NCBI GenBank assembly: GCA_036444215.1
Contig: JAZGAA010000038.1
Location: 1 to 14,983 of the forward strand
Direction: 5' to 3'
Source of the DNA: CAJVXI01 sp036444215
Lineage (GTDB): Bacteria > Patescibacteriota > Minisyncoccia > UBA6257 > UBA9933
DNA length: 14,983 nt
Each line of letters opens with the position of its first letter. Within the stretch, counting starts at the first letter, position 1. Positions 7,481 to 14,403 of the stretch are shown here, piece after piece. The translations under genes were made by a program, and so were the position numbers. The notes beneath the pieces were generated by a model. It searched no databases. It saw only the letters and a program-made list of their open reading frames with translations, and was not told the DNA's origin.

Positions 7481-8752
7481 TTATATCTCAAACCATCCTT
7501 TAATAATATTCTCCTTCATCATTTCTTCCATTTTTTCCTCCCCGAAATACTTAATAAAAATTTTATTCCAAAGAGATTCCTGATTATGATAAAGATATTT
7601 TATCAATTCTTTATGCATTACCAAAGACATTGCCGTATCAACTAAATTAAAACTTACCAAAACCTCAACGCCCGTATTAGTTTTAAAATAATCGCCGACC
7701 CAATTAAGGTCTCTCCAAAAAGATAAATCTGTTCCAAAACTATTAAGCTCTTCTCCTGATTTTACTATCATTCTCTCAGCGCGCTCCCAATGAAGAGCTT
7801 CCGGGTTAATATGCGGCTCAAATAGCCGCCAGTCATTTTCATCGTCTTTTGCTAAATACCTCTGAATTACCATCCATTGGGTTTTTTTTGAATTTTTGGC
7901 CTGCGAAGGCAAACGCTTGTCAATAACATCACCACGCAACAAAGAAATTACTTTTTCTGAAAATTTACTTTTATCTTTTATCTTGGAAAATTTTCTAATT
8001 AAATCCGAGTAAAAAGGAACTTCACTAAAATAATGGAGTATTAAAGCAAAATTTCTCAGTGTTTCTCCGGAAATCTCCAGAGATAAAGGAATTACATAAA
8101 TAACTCCAAATTCTTTTAAGTGGCTGATATTGTGATATTTATGTGCAACAAAATTCTTAGCTATGTCAGTCCATTTTTTTGACAGTGCGCGAACCTCAAT
8201 TTCTCTTTCTTCAAAATCGCTCGGTGAAAGATTTTCGTACTGCTTAAAAAAAATTTTATTCAGCCATTCGCTTCCTTCAACAAACCTCAAAGCGCTGAAA
8301 ATTTCAAAAATATCCTCTTTTTGGAGCATCTCGTCAACATTTTTATAACCTAATGCCTGAAGAATTTTTAATGGTGGCTGTTTTTTAAAAAACTCAATTG
8401 CTTTTTCTTTTTTAAGAAAAAAGCCGGTTGGCCTGTCAGAAATATTTTTGGCAATTTCCAGAACCCGCTGCCAATCTTTTGGACTTGTTGTTGAAGAAGC
8501 ACCAAGAGCTTTAAATAGTTGATTGTCATCTGCTTCAATTTTACTAATTAAAGCATCGTAAATTTCCTTGGCTGTAGATTTTAAATCCAATCCTAAAAGA
8601 TGTAATCTATTTTTAATCTGTAAATTATTTTCTTCAACTATTGTGTCTATTATATTCTTTCGTCCGGTTGAGACGCCTAATTTTTCTTCAATAATCCTTA
8701 TGGTATCTTTATCAACCCGAAGTATTTTAGCAATTTTCTCAAGTGATTTCAT
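7481..8752 (-). CDS. Protein of unknown function between sugar kinase and aldolase
   Basis: This 423-residue soluble protein has no signal peptide and no membrane segment. I do not recognise a characterised family, though it reminds me of unnamed proteins in other Parcubacteria genomes. Residues 1-75 look helical and could be a small helix-turn-helix or SAP-like module (VDKDTIRIIEEKLGVSTGRKNII). Residues 120-190 include an F-L-K-K-Q-P-rich segment followed by FSALRFVEGSEWLN and FEEREIEV. A histidine-dense stretch follows (H204-x2-H207-x3-H211), then the hydrophobic strand FGVIYVIPLSLEISGETL. The C-terminal third is rich in Trp, His and acidic residues (FEPHINPEALHWERAE at 311-326, FWRDLNW at 345-351). 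The even composition and ATG start make it a real gene. Its place between PfkB and aldolase genes suggests a role in sugar-phosphate metabolism, but that is only context. Confidence 0.75.
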   Translation of the reverse strand: MKSLEKIAKILRVDKDTIRIIEEKLGVSTGRKNIIDTIVEENNLQIKNRLHLLGLDLKSTAKEIYDALISKIEADDNQLFKALGASSTTSPKDWQRVLEIAKNISDRPTGFFLKKEKAIEFFKKQPPLKILQALGYKNVDEMLQKEDIFEIFSALRFVEGSEWLNKIFFKQYENLSPSDFEEREIEVRALSKKWTDIAKNFVAHKYHNISHLKEFGVIYVIPLSLEISGETLRNFALILHYFSEVPFYSDLIRKFSKIKDKSKFSEKVISLLRGDVIDKRLPSQAKNSKKTQWMVIQRYLAKDDENDWRLFEPHINPEALHWERAERMIVKSGEELNSFGTDLSFWRDLNWVGDYFKTNTGVEVLVSFNLVDTAMSLVMHKELIKYLYHNQESLWNKIFIKYFGEEKMEEMMKENIIKGWFEI

Positions 8753-8760
8753 TATAAATT

Positions 8761-8832
8761 ACTAATGGCCACTAATTCACGACGAATTATCACTAATCAC
8801 GAATTAATGATTAGTGATTCGTGGCTATTAGC
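8761..8832. repeat. Long imperfect palindrome, ATTAGTG/ATTCGTG family, copy 2
   Basis: The inner arms ATCACTAATC (8789-8798) and GATTAGTGAT (8809-8818) pair perfectly around a 10-base loop. The outer arms ACTAATGGCCAC and GTGGCTATTAGC match at 10 of 12 positions. It fills the gap before the unknown gene and includes the last codon and stop of the kinase gene. The core is shared with copy 1 at 6223-6328. Confidence 0.7.
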
Positions 8833-9892
8833 TAAAATTCGCGGCGATTCGTTTTATTTTTAATCTCTTCCATCGCTTATTCCTTTCAAATCCACTCTTT
8901 GTAAGTATCCCCTCCTTAGCTCCAATATGCTCTACTACTGAAGTAGCATTTGCCGAACCCAAGCGAATTGCGTATTCTATATTATCAATCTTGCAAAGGC
9001 CTTTAATGCATTTTTCTTTTTTTTGCATAAGCCCGGCAATAAATCCAGAGCCAAAAGCATCGCCAGCTCCGGTCCGGTCAACAACTTTTTTCTTTTTGGC
9101 GGGAAAAATACCCGCTTGATAGATATTAAACCCGTCTGATACTGAAACGCCTTTTGGTCCGTTAGTCATTACGGCAATACCGGGCACTGCCCTGTCTAAT
9201 TTCTTAAAGATTTCTTTCTCATTAGAATAATCGATATTGGTTAAATAAGCAGCTTCCTCACGATTTAAAATCACCGCTTTTGATTTTGCTAAAAGCGGCT
9301 TTATTTTATTCATCCCCATTTCAATTATGTATTTTGACGGGCTAAAAGCAATTAGGGTTTTTTGCTTTGAAAAATAATCAAATATTTTTTTAATCACCTC
9401 AAAAGAGATTTTCCCTGGAGAAATATATATCCATCTGGTTTTTATCTCCAACGCTTCGGAAGGAATGTCTTTAATTCTTAAATTCTCCGAAGCGCCCCTA
9501 TAAACCAAAATAGTCCGTTCGCCGCCTGGCGCCAAAAGAATAACCGAATAAGCAGTGATTATATTTTTTTCTCTGATAGCAAAAGGGGTAATTTTTTCTT
9601 TATGAAATTTTTCTAAAATATCTTCGACTACCTCATCCTGGCCTAATTTAAATAGCGAAGCGGTTTTTAATCCCTGACGACTAAAAGTTACGGCCGTGTT
9701 GCTGGCGCCGCCGCCAATAGTTAAAATAGGTTTGCCAATTTCAATCTTTCCGCCTAAAGCAAAACATTGGGCTTCGCCGGTTGGAAAACCGATTTTTTTG
9801 AGATGTTGAGGATCTTTGACAATTTTAAAAAGCGGGCTGCTTAAAAAAACATCCCGCGTAACCGTTCCGATTGTAATAACATCAAAACTCAT
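8828..9892 (-). CDS. PfkB/ribokinase-family carbohydrate kinase
   Basis: This is a 354-residue cytosolic kinase that phosphorylates a sugar, sugar-phosphate or nucleoside with ATP. The PfkB marks are the GGGASNTAV glycine motif (60-68), the NREEA stretch at 210-214 before the nucleotide domain, MTNGPKGV at 242-249, and DRTGAGDAFGSGFIAGL at 272-288 with the anion hole GAGD and catalytic base Asp278. Between strand 1 (VITIGTVTRDVF) and the GGG motif there is more sequence than in ribokinase (about residues 18-57), which would enlarge the substrate lid. Substrate is not readable from this. A 6-phosphofructokinase-like role feeding the aldolase two genes downstream is attractive but inferred. The tail past 335 is basic, and its last residues are encoded at the edge of the palindromic repeat. 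The start MSFDVITIG is the normal family start. Confidence 0.87.
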   Translation of the reverse strand: MSFDVITIGTVTRDVFLSSPLFKIVKDPQHLKKIGFPTGEAQCFALGGKIEIGKPILTIGGGASNTAVTFSRQGLKTASLFKLGQDEVVEDILEKFHKEKITPFAIREKNIITAYSVILLAPGGERTILVYRGASENLRIKDIPSEALEIKTRWIYISPGKISFEVIKKIFDYFSKQKTLIAFSPSKYIIEMGMNKIKPLLAKSKAVILNREEAAYLTNIDYSNEKEIFKKLDRAVPGIAVMTNGPKGVSVSDGFNIYQAGIFPAKKKKVVDRTGAGDAFGSGFIAGLMQKKEKCIKGLCKIDNIEYAIRLGSANATSVVEHIGAKEGILTKSGFERNKRWKRLKIKRIAANFS

Positions 9893-9901
9893 CTGAATTA
9901 A

Positions 9902-9926
9902 GAATTATGAATTATGAATTATGAAT
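9902..9926. repeat. Short tandem repeat (GAATTAT x3.6)
   Basis: Three and a half head-to-tail copies of GAATTAT fill the gap between the receiver gene and the kinase gene. A TTCATAC/TTCATGC series follows at about 9945-9965 and reaches into the stop region of the receiver gene. It resembles slippage-prone intergenic filler. Confidence 0.7.
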
Positions 9927-9960
9927 AAAACACCAAAAATTTGAATTCATACTTCATGCT

Positions 9961-10359
9961 TCATGTTTTTAATTTTTCTTTAATAATATCCACCAATGCC
10001 TGCGGAGTAACATCCACTTTTAATATATACTCATCAACTTTCAAGCCCTGAACGCTTTCTTTTACTTTCTCACTGGTGTAATTACTAAGAATAGCAACCC
10101 TAATCTCTTTTGTCGCTTCATTGTTTCTGATTTCCTTCAGTACGTCTATACCTGTAATGTCGGGCAAAACTAAATCCAATAAAATAAAATCTGGCTTGGT
10201 TTTTTTACCATCGCTTATCTCTTTTATCCTTTTCTTTGCTTCACTGCCGGTTAAAGCACTTTCAAACTCAAAACCACTTTCCTTAAAAACCATTTCGTAC
10301 ATTTCAACGATATCTATTTCATCTTCAATAAGTAGAATTTTAGGTGGATTGTTTACCAT
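9961..10359 (-). CDS. Stand-alone receiver-domain response regulator (second of a tandem pair)
   Basis: This 132-residue protein is a CheY-like receiver with nothing after it. Phosphorylation-site residues are all present: Glu12-Asp13 acidic pair in LLIEDE, Asp62 phospho-acceptor in FILLDLVLP, Ser92 in VAILSN, and Lys114 in YILKVD. There is no DNA-binding or enzymatic output domain, so it must act by binding a partner or passing phosphate on. Its ATG (10359) lies inside the 3' end of the upstream receiver gene, overlapping it by 20 bases, which suggests translational coupling and a shared mRNA. It is clearly related to that neighbour (shared EYILK(V/M)D-TP ending), so the pair probably arose by duplication. 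Its cognate kinase is most likely the membrane kinase encoded at the head of the same run. Confidence 0.9.
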   Translation of the reverse strand: MVNNPPKILLIEDEIDIVEMYEMVFKESGFEFESALTGSEAKKRIKEISDGKKTKPDFILLDLVLPDITGIDVLKEIRNNEATKEIRVAILSNYTSEKVKESVQGLKVDEYILKVDVTPQALVDIIKEKLKT

Positions 10360-10777
10360 TATATATCTTTTTTGCTTCTTCTATCTTTTTTATTGCAATT
10401 TCCACCAATTGATCCGGCGTTGCGTCCATTTTCAAGATATATTCAGCATTTTTCGTATTCTTTACTTCTTCTCTAATATCATCACTGCTGTAATTAGTAA
10501 ACATAATCACCGGAATATTATCAAATTTCTCATGTTTTCTAATTTCCCTCAATACATCCATGCCAGACATTCCCGGCAATAAAATATCAAGAATAATAAC
10601 ACTGGGAGCTTCAATTTCTTCTTTCATGAATTTATTCATTACTTCCACCGCTTCTTCTCCTGTGCCTATGCCTTGAATTTGAAAGTTTGCTGATTCAAAA
10701 GCAATCCTATAAAGCTCAATGAGATCAGGTTCGTCTTCCACGAACATTAAAATTCTATATTTATGTTTTTGTTCCAT
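10340..10777 (-). CDS. Stand-alone receiver-domain response regulator (first of a tandem pair)
   Basis: This 145-residue CheY-like receiver has the complete active site: Glu14-Asp15 in MFVEDE, Asp64 in VIILDILLPGMSG, Thr94 in VIMFTNY, and Lys116 in YILKMD. The end (136-145) is a short charged tail, not an output domain. It lies 40 bases behind the membrane histidine kinase gene and overlaps the next receiver gene by 20 bases, so kinase and both receivers very likely form one transcription unit. Role in the cell: phosphate-dependent protein contact, target unknown. Two different receivers behind one kinase could act as output plus phosphate sink, as in CheY/CheY2 or PilG/PilH systems; that comparison is inference. 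Confidence 0.9.
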   Translation of the reverse strand: MEQKHKYRILMFVEDEPDLIELYRIAFESANFQIQGIGTGEEAVEVMNKFMKEEIEAPSVIILDILLPGMSGMDVLREIRKHEKFDNIPVIMFTNYSSDDIREEVKNTKNAEYILKMDATPDQLVEIAIKKIEEAKKIYNGKQST

Positions 10778-10817
10778 CTTTTTATTTTATAATCTTTATT
10801 AAAATATTACAACAACC

Positions 10818-12320
10818 TTATTTTTTTTCTTCTTCTCTATTTATTTCTAATTCTATTGTAAATTTTGATCCTTTACCTCTTCCTTCGCTTTCCGCCCAAA
10901 TACGACCATTATGGGCCTCTATAATGTTTTTAGCCAAAACAAGTCCAATGCCTTTTCCAGTAGTATAAACTTTCTCTGCTTCCTTGCCCCTTGAAAAATA
11001 CTCTGAAAAAAGCTTTGGGTTTTCTTCTTTGGTAATTCCAATGCCAGTATCCTGAATATGAAGCTGGAAAAACCCTCTTTTTTTATCAGCTGGATTTTCT
11101 TTGGCTTCTCCGCTAAAAGTGATACTCCCGCCATCTTTGTTATATTTTATTGAATTGTCAATTAAAATATAGAGGGTTTCGCGGAATCGCGTAGAATCAA
11201 TAAGAACGCTGGGCCAAGATTTAAAGCCGTCAATAAAGGAAACAGTCACTTTTTTCCTGGCAATCTCCGATTTTAAATCACTAAGAATATCATCAATTAT
11301 TGGTTTAAGTTTTGTTAATTTGAGATTAAAAATCTCTTTCCCTACTTCTAATTGCGAAACGTTAAGAAATTCATTAACAAGTTTGGCAAGACGATCAATA
11401 GAAGTATTGATTCTTTCCAAAGAATGCTTCATTTGCGAAGTAAGCTCGCCTAACTTGCCTTTTAATAATTGTTCAAGATAGCCCTTAATAATTGCCAAAG
11501 GAGTTCTTAAGTGATGTTGGGTAGTAAGAAGAAATTGATTTTTGGATTTATCCAATATTTCCAATTCTTCACGCGCTTTCTTTTCTGTCTTATAAGCAAA
11601 TTCCATCTTTGATTGAGACGCCCCTAACTCCTTAGCCATTTTATTAAATGATTGAAAAACATTCTGTATTTCAATAACAGGGGCGTCCCCTAAATGTACT
11701 TTATAATCTTTTTTACCTAATCTATGAAATGAATTCATAAGTAATATAAGAGGATTTATTATAATCCGCCGAAAAATAAAGAATATTACTAATGCTGCAA
11801 TAAAAAACAATGCTATTATAATAGCTCCGAGAATAACAGTTGCCCATAAAATATTTTTCTTAATATTTTTCAAAGAAACCCCCATCCATATATTACTCCC
11901 GTCTCTTGCCTTTATGCTGAATTCTTTAATTGATTCGCCGTTAAATACGCCTTCCTGAATAACAACACTTCTTTCAAATAAAGGAAAGTCGTCAATTTTT
12001 ATTCCTACTTCTTTTGTATTACTGCTTTTTTCAATTATTCTGTCTTCGGTGTTGATTAAACGGACAAATTTTGTTCCGGGAGTTTCTGATACTCCTCTAA
12101 AAATATTTTCAATTGTGCCGGGATATAATGATTGTTTAACTGTCCAAGCAGGGCCAGCCACGGTATTAGATAAAACTTCCATAGACACAATCCTGTCTTC
12201 CATTACTTGATTGACATTAAATCTATAAAAGAAAAAAGAAGTGCTAACTACTAAAATAAATCCCAAAAACCCAATAAAAATAAACAAGAAAAATAGAATT
12301 CGCCAAATGGAATACTTCAT
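10818..12320 (-). CDS. Membrane sensor histidine kinase (extracytoplasmic sensor, HAMP, HisKA, HATPase_c)
   Basis: This 500-residue kinase has the classical layout: membrane helix 1 (about 7-32), an extracytoplasmic domain of about 125 residues (33-157), membrane helix 2 (158-185), HAMP (186-238), a coiled coil (238-262), HisKA and HATPase_c. The phospho-acceptor is His269 in the H-box TQHHLRTPLAIIKGY. The usual acidic residue right after it is replaced by His270. ATP-site boxes are N389 (IDNSIKY), DTGIGIT (424-430), an F-box around LFSEYF (438-442) and GKGIGL (456-461). It senses an external or envelope signal and phosphorylates receivers, most likely the two encoded directly downstream. The upstream neighbour, 81 bases away, encodes a surface beta-propeller that could be its co-sensor (inference). 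No Shine-Dalgarno precedes the ATG. Confidence 0.92.
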   Translation of the reverse strand: MKYSIWRILFFLFIFIGFLGFILVVSTSFFFYRFNVNQVMEDRIVSMEVLSNTVAGPAWTVKQSLYPGTIENIFRGVSETPGTKFVRLINTEDRIIEKSSNTKEVGIKIDDFPLFERSVVIQEGVFNGESIKEFSIKARDGSNIWMGVSLKNIKKNILWATVILGAIIIALFFIAALVIFFIFRRIIINPLILLMNSFHRLGKKDYKVHLGDAPVIEIQNVFQSFNKMAKELGASQSKMEFAYKTEKKAREELEILDKSKNQFLLTTQHHLRTPLAIIKGYLEQLLKGKLGELTSQMKHSLERINTSIDRLAKLVNEFLNVSQLEVGKEIFNLKLTKLKPIIDDILSDLKSEIARKKVTVSFIDGFKSWPSVLIDSTRFRETLYILIDNSIKYNKDGGSITFSGEAKENPADKKRGFFQLHIQDTGIGITKEENPKLFSEYFSRGKEAEKVYTTGKGIGLVLAKNIIEAHNGRIWAESEGRGKGSKFTIELEINREEEKK

Positions 12321-12330
12321 AAAAATACAT

Positions 12331-12384
12331 CACGAATAAGGTGAACTTAAACGAATAATATAAATTCACCTTATCCGCGAATTA
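12331..12384. repeat. Intergenic inverted repeat (ATAAGGTGAA / TTCACCTTAT) flanked by CACGAAT
   Basis: Perfect 10-bp arms at 12336-12345 and 12365-12374 enclose a 19-base loop. They are flanked by CACGAAT and CGCGAATT words like those in the palindromes at 6223-6328 and 8761-8832, but the core differs. It lies between the propeller gene and the kinase gene, with no T run directly after it on the minus strand. It could set the ratio of the two products or be a repeat insertion. Confidence 0.6.
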
Positions 12385-12401
12385 TTAAACATTATCAACG
12401 A

Positions 12402-13571
12402 TTACTCGGAAAACTTCACTATCCCAAAACCATCCTGCACGCCAGCTACATAAACGTAGTCCCCAATAACACGCACAAAGTGTCCGTTCCAAAGAAAAGT
12501 AGTGCCATCATCCTTAATAGTGTCTTTAATAACTGGATTTGAAGGATTGGAAATATCTATCATTACCATCGCGTTTCCTACCTCGGATACAATAAATAAA
12601 TATTTACCGGAGATATCAAGATCGCTGGCGGACAAAAGACCGTTATCTTCAGTCGGGGAAATTGTTGCTATTTGTACAGGCGCCTCAGGGTTGGTCGCGT
12701 CAAAGATTCCCAAACCATCTACATAACTCGCTGTATAAATGTAATTTCCAACAATTTCTATATCATGTCCTCCTTCAAGAGCAATCCCTTCATCATCTTT
12801 AAATGCTGATACGTGCTTGGGATTAGTTGGGTCAGAAATATCTAATATTTCTATGCCTTCGACAGCGGTTATGACATAAGCGTAATTCCCAATAAAAGCA
12901 ATTTGATGCGGAGCTTTGAGCGACATATCCTGAGTGTCAAAAAGCGTTGCTGAATGTTTAGGATTTGCCGGGTCAGAAATATCTATTATTACAAGAGCGT
13001 TATCAGTGGTACCAGCCGCGTAAAGATAATCTCCTTTTATTGATATGCCGTGTACGCCTTCAAGACCGGTTGCTTCATTATGGTCTATGTATCGGATTGG
13101 TAAAGGATTAGCTGGGTTAGAGACATCAAAAACCTGAATAGCGCTGTTTTTGACGCTGCTTACATAAGCATAGTCGCCGCTGAACATTATGCTGTGAGCC
13201 TTCTCCATTAATGTTTCTTCATTGTCGGAAAATGACGAAATATATTTAGGATTTGCCGGGTCAGAAATATCAAAAACCGTAAAACCATTTTCCTTAACAC
13301 TGGTAACATAAACGTAATTTCCTTTTAGCCAAAATTCGTGAGTTCCGTTTAAAACCATTGTTTCATCATCATTGATTGAACGAAGATAAGAAAGTTGTTT
13401 TACTGGACCAGTATCACCGTCCCCATTTGGTTCTGGTGCTGGCTGACTCAAGAACTGCCGAACAGCTATTCCCAATCCTATAGCTATAACAATAACCAAA
13501 ACAATAATTATCCGCATTCTAATTGCGCCCGAGATACTTTTATTTTTGTTTAACATTTTTAAATAATTCAT
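12402..13571 (-). CDS. Membrane-anchored LVIVD-repeat seven-bladed beta-propeller
   Basis: This 389-residue protein has a basic N-terminus, one hydrophobic segment (about 19-39) acting as a signal anchor, a Pro/Gly/Asp linker (42-57) and then a propeller exposed outside the membrane. Seven units of 46-49 residues can be laid out, each with a pattern like xH(x)I.I.G(N/D)Y.YV......(L/F)xVxDISDPxNP. Unit starts are near 77, 125, 173, 221, 268, 315 and 363. The seventh unit lacks its last strand, and the N-terminal SYLRSIND (61-68) can supply it, giving standard velcro closure. The family is PF08309 (LVIVD); its members are surface or secreted, with binding functions largely unknown. There are no catalytic signatures. 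The divergent and downstream genes are two-component signalling genes, suggesting ligand binding or co-sensing. Start choice: first ATG; Met6 is an alternative that changes little. Confidence 0.88.
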   Translation of the reverse strand: MNYLKMLNKNKSISGAIRMRIIIVLVIVIAIGLGIAVRQFLSQPAPEPNGDGDTGPVKQLSYLRSINDDETMVLNGTHEFWLKGNYVYVTSVKENGFTVFDISDPANPKYISSFSDNEETLMEKAHSIMFSGDYAYVSSVKNSAIQVFDVSNPANPLPIRYIDHNEATGLEGVHGISIKGDYLYAAGTTDNALVIIDISDPANPKHSATLFDTQDMSLKAPHQIAFIGNYAYVITAVEGIEILDISDPTNPKHVSAFKDDEGIALEGGHDIEIVGNYIYTASYVDGLGIFDATNPEAPVQIATISPTEDNGLLSASDLDISGKYLFIVSEVGNAMVMIDISNPSNPVIKDTIKDDGTTFLWNGHFVRVIGDYVYVAGVQDGFGIVKFSE

Positions 13572-13605
13572 TTTAAAAATTATTTTCGACCTTTTTCTTT
13601 ATTTT

Positions 13606-13611
13606 ATTATA
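13606..13611 (-). promoter_or_regulatory. Candidate -10 box of the propeller gene
   Basis: A perfect TATAAT lies on the minus strand 34 bases before the ATG at 13571. The matching -35 region is poor (TTCAAT at 18 bases), so this is a weak promoter call. The interval 13572-13700 is the divergent control region for the propeller gene and the second kinase gene. Confidence 0.35.
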
Positions 13612-13664
13612 TTTGTTATTTAATTTCAAATTGAATCTCTCCACCTCACAACGGCATCTAACTA

Positions 13665-13693
13665 TTGCTATTATTTTAACATTTTTTTATAAT
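13665..13693 (+). promoter_or_regulatory. Strong promoter for the kinase-core/receiver pair, predicted leaderless
   Basis: TTGCTA (13665-13670) and a perfect TATAAT (13688-13693) are spaced by 17 bases. Transcription would start about seven bases later, at or within a base or so of the ATG at 13701, leaving no room for a ribosome binding site. The predicted mRNA is therefore leaderless. Confidence 0.65.
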
Positions 13694-13700
13694 TATAAAA

Positions 13701-14393
13701 ATGGAAGAGGAAAAAAGTTTCTTACGCGTTGCAAAACATCAATTAAAAACCCCTTTGACTTTAATTAAGGGCTATTTAAGTTTTATGCAGAGCGGTGATT
13801 TCCAAAAATTTCCGCCTGAAAAACAAAAAGAGATTGCCGATAAAATGGCAATATCTTCAGAAAAATTAAATTTTTTAATTAATGATGTATTTTTATCGCT
13901 TCAGATAAAAGAAGGTATAAAACTAAGCCCAGAGTCAATTAAATTAAAGGAGTTTATTGAAGATATTTATAATACGGCATTAAAACCAAATTACGAAAAA
14001 AAGGGTCTTATTTTTAATATTCAAAATGGTGATAGTTTTGAAATAAATTCTGATAAATTTTATCTAACTATCGTCATTCAGAAACTTCTGGATAACGCTG
14101 AAAAATACAGCACTCCTGGACAAACCGTAGATATCAACATCCGAAAAGACGATAAATATGCTATAATTGAAATTAAAGATTCAGGTATTGGATTAACCGA
14201 AGAAGAAAAACCAAAAATTTTTGAGAGATTTTTCCGCGGCGCAGAAGCTAGAAAAATTTGGCCAAGCGGTTCAGGTTTAGGACTTAATATTGTAAAAGGA
14301 ATTATTGAAACATTGGGCGGCGAATTCTCTGTTGAAAGCGCCGGCCAAAATCAAGGAACTAAATCCATTGTTAAATTGCCATTAATATTATAA
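13701..14393 (+). CDS. Cytosolic histidine kinase core without sensor domain
   Basis: This 230-residue protein is only HisKA plus HATPase_c. The phospho-acceptor His13 lies in VAKHQLKTPLTLIKGY, a few residues from the N-terminus, so half of the usual first dimerisation helix and any sensor are absent. The residue after the His is Gln14, not the common Glu/Asp. The ATP site is complete: N132 (LLDNAEKY), DSGIGL (160-165), F-box FERFF (174-178) and GSGLGL (190-195). The start is well supported: an in-frame TAA lies at 13677-13679, no ATG/GTG/TTG lies between, and the promoter places the mRNA start at the ATG. It is followed after 10 bases by a receiver gene, its likely partner. It may be driven by a separate sensor protein or interact with the neighbouring membrane kinase (inference). 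No membrane segment is present. Confidence 0.9.
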   Translation: MEEEKSFLRVAKHQLKTPLTLIKGYLSFMQSGDFQKFPPEKQKEIADKMAISSEKLNFLINDVFLSLQIKEGIKLSPESIKLKEFIEDIYNTALKPNYEKKGLIFNIQNGDSFEINSDKFYLTIVIQKLLDNAEKYSTPGQTVDINIRKDDKYAIIEIKDSGIGLTEEEKPKIFERFFRGAEARKIWPSGSGLGLNIVKGIIETLGGEFSVESAGQNQGTKSIVKLPLIL

Positions 14394-14403
14394 AATTAAT
14401 AAT

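Noticed and set aside
8163..8765. Plus-strand open frames of 61 and 65 residues (8163-8348, 8568-8765)
   Set aside because: Antisense to the 423-residue gene, with Ser/Phe-rich composition and no promoter seen.
9902..9965. Considered an attachment or origin-type iteron region (GAATTAT and TTCATGC repeats)
   Set aside because: Only 3-4 short copies, no integrase, replication gene or DnaA-type boxes nearby; simple-sequence filler explains it.
10121..10582. 153-residue plus-strand open frame across the two receiver genes
   Set aside because: Antisense to two receivers with intact active sites; its Phe/Ile/Ser-rich translation is typical of the reverse complement of such genes.
10919..11134. 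71-residue minus-strand frame inside the membrane kinase gene
   Set aside because: Out-of-frame reading of the ATP-binding domain region, which is clearly coding in its own frame.
12502..12726. 74-residue plus-strand frame
   Set aside because: Antisense to the propeller repeats, without independent support.
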